DNA of 64,000 bases from an uncultured Olsenella sp. (GTDB lineage: Bacteria; Actinomycetota; Coriobacteriia; Coriobacteriales; Atopobiaceae): positions 55,636-119,635 of the forward strand of contig OMVJ01000003.1 in the NCBI GenBank assembly GCA_900314495.1, given 5' to 3'. Positions 56,562-64,000 of this stretch are shown here, piece after piece; positions within the stretch are counted from its first letter, which is position 1; the number at the start of each line of letters is the position of its first letter. The notes under the pieces are model-generated. The model searched no databases, was not told where the DNA came from, and saw only the letters and a list, made by a program, of their open reading frames with translations. The translations under genes and the position numbers were made by a program.

Positions 56562-58121
56562 ATGACGCAGACGTATTCACAACTGGAGCGCAAACGAGTA
56601 TTTCTTACTGGGGCTACCGGTGCCATGGGCCAGGCCTCCATGGAGCGCATTCTCCTGGACAAGCCCGGCGTCACGCTGGTAGTGCTGGCGCGGCCCAGCA
56701 AACGGAATCGCGACGTCCTGACGCCCCTGCAGAGCAAGTACGGCGCGCGCCTTGTGGTCGTGTGGGGCGACCTCACCAATTACCGTGACGTGGAAAAATG
56801 CGTGCGCGGGGCTGACCTGGTGCTCCACGTGGGGGCGCTCGTCTCGCCCCAGGCGGACTACCATCCGCAGCTTGCCATGCAGGTCAACTATGGCTCTACC
56901 ATGAACATCATCACCGCAATCAAGGAGCTGGGCCAGAAGGACCAGACCGCCCTCGTATATATTGGCACCATCGCCGAGACGGGCGACCGCATGCCGCCCA
57001 TCCACTGGGGACGCGTGGGCGATCCCATAAAGCCCAGCGTGTACGACTACTACGCCGTGAGCAAGGTGGCCGCGGAGCGTGCCGTCATCGAGAGCGGCCT
57101 TACGCGGTGGGCCTCCCTGCGCCAGACGGGCATCATCGGTCCCAAGATGGCGCGCATCCAAGATGCCATCATGTTCCACAACTGCCTGGACAACGTGCTG
57201 GAGTACGTGAGCGACCAAGACAGCGCTTGGGCCATGGCCGACGCCACGGACGACCTGCCGGCAGACTTCTGGTGCCACGTGTACAACATCGGCGGCGGGG
57301 AGACCTGCCGTGTGAGCACCTGGGAGATGTACCAGGAGCTTTACGGCTCCATGGGGATTCGCCACATTCAGAAGATCATGGACTCCCGCTGGATAGCCAC
57401 GCGCAACTTCCACGGCACCTACTACCTGGACTCCGACAAGCTGGAGCGCTACCTGTACTTCCGCCACGACTCCATGCGTTACTTCTACGACGAAGCCCTC
57501 AAGGTGGCAGGTGTGGGGCTTGCGCCCATGCGGGCCTTGTGTTCCACGGAACTGGGCGAGAACCTGATTGCCTCCAGCATGCGAGCCAACTTCCAGAAGC
57601 TCGCGCGCACATCTCATGGCACGCTGCACTTTACGGAGGACGGCCTGGAGGATCGCGTGGCCGCCTACTGGGGAAGCCGCGACGCCTGGGAGAAGATTCC
57701 GCCTCTGGAGGAGTTCGAGCATTTCACCGACTGGGACACCGTGGTGCAAATAGACCACGGATACGACGAGTCTAAGCCCGAGGCGGACCTAACGCTTGCG
57801 GACGTGCAGGCTGCGGCGAGCTTCCGCGGCGGAGAGTGCCTCTCCACCAGCATGGCCACGGGCGACTGGTCAACCAAGTTGCGCTTTAGGTGCGCGTTTG
57901 GCCACGAGTTTGAGGCCAGCCCACGCTGCGTGCTGGAGGGCGGCCACTGGTGCCCCGTTTGCGAGCGCCAGAGCTGGAACTACTACGCCCGCGCAGAGCG
58001 CGACCCCTTCTTCGCCCAGGTGTGGACGCCACTGCATCCAGCCGACGAGCCCCACCGCGAGTGGGGCAAGGTCGTAAGTGAGAAAGACGTGGTCTGGGGA
58101 ACAGATTCCGTGCAAGTGTAG
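56562..58121 (+). CDS. Extended-SDR epimerase/reductase-like protein with C-terminal zinc-ribbon-like extension
   Basis: A 519-aa protein. Residues 1-350 are an NAD(P)-dependent epimerase/dehydratase-like domain with TGATGAMG (16-23) and an intact YYAVSK catalytic motif. The last 110 or so residues form a separate module with the order C-x3-H, C, and HWCPVC (RCAFGHEFEASPRC, GGHWCPVC), like a zinc ribbon, flanked by many Trp and Tyr. Such a fusion is unusual for this SDR class. It follows the other SDR by two bases, so the two may act as a pair, perhaps on the aglycone or an oxidised sugar (inference). Confidence 0.8.
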   Translation: MTQTYSQLERKRVFLTGATGAMGQASMERILLDKPGVTLVVLARPSKRNRDVLTPLQSKYGARLVVVWGDLTNYRDVEKCVRGADLVLHVGALVSPQADYHPQLAMQVNYGSTMNIITAIKELGQKDQTALVYIGTIAETGDRMPPIHWGRVGDPIKPSVYDYYAVSKVAAERAVIESGLTRWASLRQTGIIGPKMARIQDAIMFHNCLDNVLEYVSDQDSAWAMADATDDLPADFWCHVYNIGGGETCRVSTWEMYQELYGSMGIRHIQKIMDSRWIATRNFHGTYYLDSDKLERYLYFRHDSMRYFYDEALKVAGVGLAPMRALCSTELGENLIASSMRANFQKLARTSHGTLHFTEDGLEDRVAAYWGSRDAWEKIPPLEEFEHFTDWDTVVQIDHGYDESKPEADLTLADVQAAASFRGGECLSTSMATGDWSTKLRFRCAFGHEFEASPRCVLEGGHWCPVCERQSWNYYARAERDPFFAQVWTPLHPADEPHREWGKVVSEKDVVWGTDSVQV

Positions 58122-58259
58122 TTTGCGGTGCGAACGTCTTACAAATATGTATTAGGCAGAGGCAGATATGAAACGTTTGGATATGCCGGCCACGTAGCAT
58201 AGAACTGCACGAAAGTGCCGAGAACTGTCTAAGAACCGCCTGTAGGAAAGGACAAGCAC

Positions 58260-59003
58260 ATGCTGTTGGAGAACAAGGTCGCCATCGTGACGGGTGGCAC
58301 ACGCGGGATTGGCTATGCCGTGACGGAGGCATTTCTTGCCGAGGGCGCCAAGGTGGCCGTGGCGGGCTCTCGTCAGGAGAGCGCGGAGCGCGCCGTGGCG
58401 GCGCTGAGGGAGGCTCACCCCGAGGCAGCGCTCATGGCAATCTGGCCTGACCTTGCCAACCTGGAGTCCGTGCGGGCGGCATTTGCGCAGGCCAAGGACG
58501 CGTGGGGTGCCCTCGACGTGGTTGTCAACAACGCGGGCATGTCTCAGGCTCTGCCCTTTGACGCTTACACCCAGAAGGACTTTGACGCCATTCTTGACCT
58601 CAACGTCAAGGGGGTGCTCAACGGCTGCAAGGCCGCGAGTGAGTTCATGGGCCAGGGCGGCTGCATCATCAATACCAGCTCCATGGTGTCGCGCAACGGC
58701 CAGCCCTCCGGCGTGGGCTACCCCATGAGCAAGTTTGCGGTGAACGGCATCACCATCTCCCTGGCGCGCGAGCTTGGGCGACGCGGCATCCGCGTGAACG
58801 CCGTTGCCCCTGGCGTAACGGAGACGGACATGGTTGCCGCCCTGCCCGACCAGGTGAAGGAGCAGATGCTGCTGCCGGCCATCCCGCTGGGCCGCTTTGG
58901 TCAGCCGGAGGAGGTTGCTCAGGCCTACGTGTTCCTGGCAAGCTCCATGAGCAGCTACGTGAGCGGAGAGATTCTGCATGTGGATGGTGCCACCATCATG
59001 TAG
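58260..59003 (+). CDS. Classical SDR oxidoreductase
   Basis: A 247-aa protein with TGGTRGIG (residues 10-17), NNAG, Ser (NTSSMVS), a Tyr-Lys pair in GVGYPMSKFAV, and the C-terminal DGA end of FabG-like enzymes. It most resembles 3-oxoacyl-ACP reductase and gluconate 5-dehydrogenase types by eye; specificity cannot be assigned. A 138-base gap with a possible -10 separates it from the preceding gene, so it may have its own promoter while belonging to the same locus. A strong terminator follows. Confidence 0.88.
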   Translation: MLLENKVAIVTGGTRGIGYAVTEAFLAEGAKVAVAGSRQESAERAVAALREAHPEAALMAIWPDLANLESVRAAFAQAKDAWGALDVVVNNAGMSQALPFDAYTQKDFDAILDLNVKGVLNGCKAASEFMGQGGCIINTSSMVSRNGQPSGVGYPMSKFAVNGITISLARELGRRGIRVNAVAPGVTETDMVAALPDQVKEQMLLPAIPLGRFGQPEEVAQAYVFLASSMSSYVSGEILHVDGATIM

Positions 59004-59024
59004 GTGGCTCCGTCCGCAACACTT

Positions 59025-59062
59025 CGTCCCGCGGCATTTGGATTCCCAAATGCCGCGGGACG
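59025..59062 (+). terminator. Terminator after the SDR gene
   Basis: CGTCCCGCGGCATTTGG (59025-59041) pairs perfectly with 59046-59062, a 17-bp stem with a 4-base loop. Confidence 0.75.
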
Positions 59063-59092
59063 TGCTATGAAACAAGTTGTTACCTGAAAGCG

Positions 59093-59116
59093 CGGCATCT
59101 GAGACTTTAGATGCCG
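59093..59116 (-). terminator. Terminator-like hairpin for the leftward ABC operon
   Basis: CGGCATCT (59093-59100) pairs with AGATGCCG (59109-59116); on the minus strand it is followed by CGCTTTC. Confidence 0.5.
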
Positions 59117-59145
59117 TGCGTACTAATAGTTTCGCACTACGCTTC

Positions 59146-59929
<784 letters not shown>

Positions 59930-59937
<8 letters not shown>

Positions 59938-60583
59938 GGTAGTAGTCCAGCTTCTTCTCGACGTGGCGCATGACGAGCTCGATTACGAAGCAGGTCACCC
60001 AGTAGATGGCGGCGGCAATGACGAAGGGCATCATGTTGCGCTGGCTGGCCACGAGGGCGCGCGCCTGCGTGAACATCTCCGCCACGCCAATGGAGAAGGC
60101 CAGCGACGTGTCCTTGACAAGGGTGACGATCTCGTTGCCCATGGCGGGCAGGATGCGCTTGACCACCTGCGGCAGGATGATGCGGAAGAAGGTCTGGGAC
60201 TTGGAGTAGCCCAGCACCTCCGCGGCCTCGTACTGGCCGCGCGGCATGCTCTGGATGCCCGACCGGTAGATTTCCGCGAAATAGGCGGCGTAGTTGATGA
60301 CAAACGAGATGAGCACGGCGGTGAACATGTAGCTGGTACCGGTCTTGATGCCGAAGGCGTAGTAGGGCAGGAAGAAAACGGCGAACATCTGCAGCATGAG
60401 CGGCGTGCCGCGCATGAGCGAGATGTACACACCAATGATCCCCGAGAGGACCTTCAGCTTCGATAGCCTGCCAAGGGCGACGATGACGCCCAAGACCGCC
60501 GAGCAGACCAGTGTGACGACGAAGATCTCCATTGAGATGCCGTAGGCCTGGAGCAGCATCTCGAACATCGTGCCGAATTCCAC
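59930..60583 (-). CDS. Amino-acid ABC transporter permease
   Basis: A 217-aa HisM/GlnP-type permease with about five helices, YISLMRGTPLMLQ and the EAA loop EAAEVLGYSKSQ. Unlike the permease at 12097 it has no ectodomain. The start is placed at GTG 60583, preceded by GAGG about eight bases away; a TTG further upstream (60619) would extend into the attenuator hairpin. Confidence 0.9.
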
Positions 60584-60610
60584 GAGCACCACCTCTGCAC
60601 TAGGAATCGC

Positions 60611-60647
60611 AACAAACAAGGGCGGGCGGCCGCGTGACCGCCCGCCC
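60611..60647 (-). terminator. Attenuator between binding-protein and permease genes
   Basis: GGGCGGGCGG (60620-60629) and CCGCCCGCCC (60638-60647) form a 10-bp stem; on the minus strand TTGTTTGTT follows. It would give more receptor than permease. Confidence 0.75.
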
Positions 60648-60665
60648 GAAACTGGCCGCTATGGT

Positions 60666-61565
60666 CTACGCCTTGGGAAGCACCCACAGGTCGTAGGAAA
60701 CGCCCTGGTCGGCATACTTCTCGCACAGCTTCTTCACGGTGCCGTCGGCGTCCAGCGCCTGCAGGTCCGCCTCCACGGTCTTGGCAAGGTCCTTGCCCTC
60801 GTCGGTGTTGGCAAAGCCCACGCCGAAGTGCTCGGAGTTCAGGGGCTCCTCAAGAATCGTGAACTCGTCCGTCTTGTCGCCAATGTTGAAGACGGCCACG
60901 GGGTAGTCAATGGCGACGGCGTCGTAGGTGCCCTGCTCAAGCATCATGAAGGCGGTGTTGTAGTTGTCAATGGTGTCCAGCTTGGCGAAGGTCTTGCCAA
61001 GGTCCTCCTGGGAGCCACCCTCGGACAGAAGGTCCAGTGCCGCAGAGTCCGCCTGGGTTACCACGTTCTTGCCAGCAAGGTCCGCAAGGGAGCTGACGTC
61101 AGAGGTTGCCGCGACGACCATGACCTGGCGGTTCTCCATGTAGGGGTCCGTGAAGGCGTAGTCGGACTCGCGGCCCTCGATGGTGAAACCGTTCCAGATG
61201 CAGGTGATCTGGCCGCTGTTGAGCATGGAGTCCTTGGCGTCCCAGGAGATGGGGGTGGGGGTGTAGGTCCAACCCTCCTTCTCGCACACGGCCTTGGCCA
61301 AGTCGAGGTCGAAGCCGGTGAACTCGCCGTCGTCGCCCACGTAGCCGTAGGGCGGGAACTCCTGGTCAAAGCCGACCACGAAGTTACCGTCGAAGCTGCT
61401 GGCAGAAGCGGCGGAGCCGGCCTCTGCCGCGGAACCGGCGCTGGAGCCGGCGGCGCTGCTGGACGAGGTGCCGCCACCGCACGCAGAGAGGCCCAGCATG
61501 CCCATGAGGGCGGCGGAACCACCAATGAACTGACGCCTGTTGAGCTTGAGATTGCTGAGGTGCAT
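60666..61565 (-). CDS. Amino-acid ABC transporter substrate-binding lipoprotein
   Basis: A 299-aa protein with a twin-arginine-like leader (NRRQFIGG) and lipobox LSAC (mature Cys about residue 29), a Ser/Ala linker, then an SBP_bac_3 domain (GYVGDDGEFTGFDLDLAKAV, IDYPVAVFNIGDK). It is only distantly similar to the pair at 10113 and 11081. First gene of the operon, with GGAGGAG before the ATG. Substrate probably a polar amino acid. Confidence 0.93.
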   Translation of the reverse strand: MHLSNLKLNRRQFIGGSAALMGMLGLSACGGGTSSSSAAGSSAGSAAEAGSAASASSFDGNFVVGFDQEFPPYGYVGDDGEFTGFDLDLAKAVCEKEGWTYTPTPISWDAKDSMLNSGQITCIWNGFTIEGRESDYAFTDPYMENRQVMVVAATSDVSSLADLAGKNVVTQADSAALDLLSEGGSQEDLGKTFAKLDTIDNYNTAFMMLEQGTYDAVAIDYPVAVFNIGDKTDEFTILEEPLNSEHFGVGFANTDEGKDLAKTVEADLQALDADGTVKKLCEKYADQGVSYDLWVLPKA

Positions 61566-61954
61566 GTGCTTCTCCTCCCGGCGGGAATGCCGCCAGCCGA
61601 CGATACCCACGGCCCGGCAACGCCAGGCATCGCGAGCCACTTTAGTGTGATGGAGTAAGCATCGCCAAGCGGAGTGGGGATGTCAAGATTTCATGTGGTA
61701 AAAACTCTATTACGGTAAAGCGATGAGGCAGGGGGTCGGTTCTCGCGTCTCATCAATGAGACAGGGGGACGTACCTTTTGTCTCATTGTCAGGGGGCATG
61801 GGTGTCCTTTTCGGTGTGAATTGCGCATGAACGCCCGTGCCCCTTGCGTGTTCCAGCGGTGCCCGCCGGCCCCTCCCTCCAAGAAACAAAAAATAGTGCT
61901 TGCATTCGGTTGAGGTGTCAGACATAATTATCAAGCCTTGAGGGAACAGCACAT
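61566..61954. other. Gene-free stretch between ABC operon and tRNA genes
   Basis: It holds a minus-strand -35 (TTGACA, 61684-61679 region) for the ABC operon and two 29-nt repeats. No coding frame is convincing. Confidence 0.5.
61724..61785 (+). repeat. Two 29-nt repeats in tandem
   Basis: Units at 61724-61752 (TGAGGCAGGGGGTCGG to GTCTCA) and 61757-61785 (TGAGACAGGGGGACG to GTCTCA) are in the same orientation with four bases between them. Confidence 0.75.
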
Positions 61955-62031
61955 GGTGGGTGTAGCTCAGTTGGCAGAGCGACGGACCGTGGCTCCGTAG
62001 GTCGAGGGTTCGAGCCCCTCTACCCACCCCA
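61955..62031 (+). tRNA. tRNA-His (GTG)
   Basis: The cloverleaf is complete: G-1 at 61955 facing C73, acceptor stem GTGGGTG/TACCCAC, D arm GCTC/GAGC, anticodon stem ACGGA/TCCGT with loop CCGTGGC (anticodon GTG), T arm GAGGG/CCCTC, CCA encoded. Position 33 is C instead of the near-universal U. Confidence 0.93.
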
Positions 62032-62054
62032 TGCCTTCTTCAGGACGCGCAGAT

Positions 62055-62130
62055 GGGTCGTTAGCTCAGATGGTAGAGCAGGGGACTCTTAATCCCAAGG
62101 TCGAGGGTTCGACCCCCTCACGACCCACCA
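62055..62130 (+). tRNA. tRNA-Lys (CTT), copy 1
   Basis: Acceptor GGGTCGT/ACGACCC, anticodon loop CTCTTAA (anticodon CTT), T arm GAGGG/CCCTC, CCA encoded. Confidence 0.96.
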
Positions 62131-62177
62131 TTTGCTTTCTCCGGCAGCCAGGTGACTGGCTGCTTTGAATTGAATAT

Positions 62178-62253
62178 GGGTCGTTAGCTCAGATGGTAGA
62201 GCAGGGGACTCTTAATCCCAAGGTCGAGGGTTCGACCCCCTCACGACCCACCA
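62178..62253 (+). tRNA. tRNA-Lys (CTT), copy 2
   Basis: Identical over its length to the copy at 62055, separated by 47 bases of unrelated sequence, so a tandem duplication. Confidence 0.96.
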
Positions 62254-62403
62254 TTCTAAAGGCAGAGGCCTGGCGGTGTTCGTCAGGCCTCTTTTCGTAC
62301 GCGTTGCGCGCAAGGCGTAGTCGTTTGCGGGTGGCTTGGAATGCCCTATTCTGTGCGTGGAGAACTGTGCGTGGAAACGCCGTGCGTGACGGAGGGAGCT
62401 GCA

Positions 62404-62994
62404 ATGGCGGATGACACTGAGGCGGTGGAGCGCGTCCGAGCGCTCATGAAGCCGGACAACAGGCTGGTGGAGCGTGTGGTGACGCGCAACCAAATCTGGC
62501 AGGGCAAGATCTTCGAGGTCCAGACCCTGGACGTGGAGCAGCCCGACGGCAGCCATGGCTACCGTGAGATCGTGCTGCACCACGGCGGCGCCGGCGTTTG
62601 CGCGGTGCGCGACGGCAAGATCTGCCTTGTGAGGCAGTACCGCGTGGCAATGGGCCGCATGTCACTGGAGATTCCCGCCGGCAAGCTGGACCCGGGCGAG
62701 GAGCCGGCGGTGTGCGCGGCTCGCGAGCTGAGGGAGGAGACCGGCCTGGAGGCGGACTCCCTCGAGCCCTTGGCGGTGACCGCCGGCGCCCCTGGCTTCA
62801 ACAACGAGAAGACGCGCATCTTCGTGGCCCGCGGGCTGCATCGCGGCGTCGCCACGCCCGACGAGGGAGAGTTCGTGGACGTTGTCTGGGTGCCGCTGCG
62901 CGACATGCTGGCGGCGGTTCGCGCCGGGGTCATAGAGGACGCGAAGACGGTGGTCTCCGTGATGGCGGCCTGTGTGGAAGAGGGCATCAGGTAG
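62404..62994 (+). CDS. NUDIX hydrolase, ADP-ribose pyrophosphatase-like
   Basis: A 196-aa hydrolase with a full NUDIX box at about residues 97-119 (GKLDPGEEPAVCAARELREETGL), preceded by IPAGK typical of the ADP-sugar group and followed by GAPGFNNEKTRIFVA. It cleaves ADP-ribose or a related nucleoside diphosphate sugar with Mg2+. The ATG at 62404 follows GGGAG; the frame is open further upstream. It lies between tRNA genes. Confidence 0.92.
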   Translation: MADDTEAVERVRALMKPDNRLVERVVTRNQIWQGKIFEVQTLDVEQPDGSHGYREIVLHHGGAGVCAVRDGKICLVRQYRVAMGRMSLEIPAGKLDPGEEPAVCAARELREETGLEADSLEPLAVTAGAPGFNNEKTRIFVARGLHRGVATPDEGEFVDVVWVPLRDMLAAVRAGVIEDAKTVVSVMAACVEEGIR

Positions 62995-63072
62995 GCGCCG
63001 GCGGGGCCGAAGCGCTTTGCTATGAGCAGACGGTTTGTATAGAATGTCAGCTGTCGCTTAGGTGGCGTCTTT

Positions 63073-63149
63073 GCTCCCTTAGCCCAGCTGGATAGAGCAG
63101 GGGACTTCTAATCCCAAGGTCGCGCGTTCGAACCGCGCAGGGAGCACCA
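63073..63149 (+). tRNA. tRNA-Arg (TCT)
   Basis: Acceptor GCTCCCT/AGGGAGC, D arm, anticodon stem GGGGA/TCCC with loop CTTCTAA (anticodon TCT, decoding AGA/AGG), T arm, CCA encoded. Confidence 0.95.
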
Positions 63150-63219
63150 GAGCAATCGCGTGGGCCGTGGCCACTTGGACTGCGACCCACGCTTCACGTT
63201 TGACGAGCAGGGAGAAACG

Positions 63220-63945
63220 ATGAAGGTACGTGTGCTCGAGCTTGCCGAGGGAGCCGCAGCCGCACGGGGAACGACCGTGATCATTGACGTGTTCCGCGCG
63301 TTCACGCTGGAATGCTACTTGTTCGCTCGTGGGGCAAAGAAGATCTACCCCATAGGGTCTGCCGGGTTCGCGCTTGCGTGCAGGCAGAAGGACCCCCAGC
63401 TCGTCGCCTTTGGCGAGCGCGGCGGTGCAAAGATCGAGGGGTTTGACTACGGGAACTCTCCCTCGGAGCTTGGCGAGGTCAACCTTGACGGCAAGACCTG
63501 CATCCACACCACGAGTGCGGGAACGCAGGGCATAGTCCGCGCGCAGCATGCCAGCGAGGTTGTCTGTGCGAGCCTGGTAAACGCCAAGGCGACGGCGCGC
63601 TACGTGGCGGCGCAGAACCCCCGCGAGGTCTCGCTGGTTGCCATGGGCAACGCCGCCACCTCCTCGGCGGAGGAGGACCTCCTGTGTGCCGAGTACATCA
63701 AGGCCCTCTTGGAGGGAAGGGAGTTCGACGTTCGCCCGCAGGCGGAGGCTCTTGCCACCACGGCTGGCGCCAAGTTCTTCGACCCGGCTCGGCCGGAGTT
63801 CCCAGAGGCGGACTTCCCCCTCTGCGTTGACTGCGACCGCTTTGACTTCGCCATCTGCGTGCGCAAGGAGTCGGACGGCCGCCTGGTGAACCTCAAGACG
63901 CCCGTGATGTGGACCCCAGAAGGTAGACACTCGACCCCCGCTTAA
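63220..63945 (+). CDS. ComB-family protein (2-phosphosulfolactate phosphatase-like)
   Basis: A 241-aa protein of the ComB family. Conserved blocks are TTVIIDVFRAFT near residue 18, GFDYGNSPSEL, HTTSAGTQGI, and GNAATSSAEEDLLCAEYIKALLEG. The named family activity is Mg2+-dependent removal of phosphate from 2-phosphosulfolactate in coenzyme M synthesis; in bacteria that do not make coenzyme M the true substrate is usually unknown, which is probably the case here. AGGGAG precedes the ATG at 63220. It lies 70 bases after tRNA-Arg. Confidence 0.85.
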   Translation: MKVRVLELAEGAAAARGTTVIIDVFRAFTLECYLFARGAKKIYPIGSAGFALACRQKDPQLVAFGERGGAKIEGFDYGNSPSELGEVNLDGKTCIHTTSAGTQGIVRAQHASEVVCASLVNAKATARYVAAQNPREVSLVAMGNAATSSAEEDLLCAEYIKALLEGREFDVRPQAEALATTAGAKFFDPARPEFPEADFPLCVDCDRFDFAICVRKESDGRLVNLKTPVMWTPEGRHSTPA

Positions 63946-64000
63946 CAACAGCCGGCTTCTCCCGAGGAAAGGAGAGGCCTTGAGGGACGGGAAGTTCACG

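Noticed and set aside
53305..56580. A 1091-codon minus-strand open frame opposite the GH3 and first extended-SDR genes.
   Set aside because: Shadow of GC-rich coding sequence; no domain and no ribosome site.
62055..62253. Duplicated tRNA-Lys as an integration site.
   Set aside because: The two copies are complete and only 47 bases apart with nothing between them; simple tandem duplication explains it.

Overview
The window is GC-rich, gene-dense bacterial chromosome with strong third-position G/C. The gene set (GlnR-like orphan regulator, glutamine synthetases of types I-alpha and III, gltBD, GPH symporter, DUF3793 beside a flavodoxin, ABC solute-binding proteins with RR-type lipoprotein signals) suggests a gut or oral Actinomycetota of class Coriobacteriia, probably Atopobiaceae (Olsenella-like). 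This placement is inferred from gene content and not from a marker phylogeny. No phage, transposase, CRISPR array or origin was seen.

Layout. 1-4.4 kb: a divergent unsaturated-uronate locus (isomerase DhuI, reductase DhuD, GntR/FCD regulator, KDG kinase, KDPG aldolase) with operator-like palindromes and a perfect cre-like box. 4.7-8.4 kb: DUF3793 protein, flavodoxin, a sparse region with inverted repeats and a candidate small RNA, phosphoglycerate mutase and very small membrane proteins. 8.6-15.3 kb: a nitrogen block with glutamine synthetase I, two paralogous amino-acid-binding lipoproteins, a permease with an added exported N-terminal domain, its ATPase, and a GlnR-like regulator. 15.4-26.9 kb: HtrA-like protease, Gfo/Idh/MocA oxidoreductase, SbcD-SbcC, DUF4143 ATPase, NAD-dependent DNA ligase, CPBP protease. 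27-38 kb: glutamate synthase (gltBD), a membrane protein with a basic tail, a zinc-dependent phospholipase C-like protein, and glutamine synthetase III. 38-46 kb: HipBA, DNA polymerase I, an XpaC/TelA-like pair, RNase H and a heavy-metal-associated protein, threaded with dispersed 29-nt palindromic repeats.

46-61.6 kb: a CyuA/UPF0597-type cysteine desulfidase-like enzyme; then a glycoside locus with AraC regulator, GPH symporter, GH78 rhamnosidase, GH3 glucosidase, two extended-SDR proteins (one carrying a C-terminal zinc-ribbon-like extension) and a classical SDR; then a third amino-acid ABC system. 61.9-64 kb: tRNA-His, two identical tRNA-Lys(CTT), a NUDIX hydrolase, tRNA-Arg(TCT) and a ComB-family phosphatase.

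How the genes fit together. Glutamine synthetases I and III, GOGAT, three amino-acid-binding proteins and a GlnR-like regulator make nitrogen assimilation the main theme. Two carbon loci target plant or host glycans: uronates feeding KDG to KDPG to pyruvate plus glyceraldehyde-3-phosphate, and rhamnosides/glucosides that seem to be imported whole and cleaved inside the cell. The best candidate for unfamiliar biology is the glycoside/SDR locus at 47.6-59.0 kb. The clearest non-coding signals are the 29-nt repeats, three of which carry the stop codon of the adjacent gene, and a 180-bp imperfect palindrome at 45953-46132.
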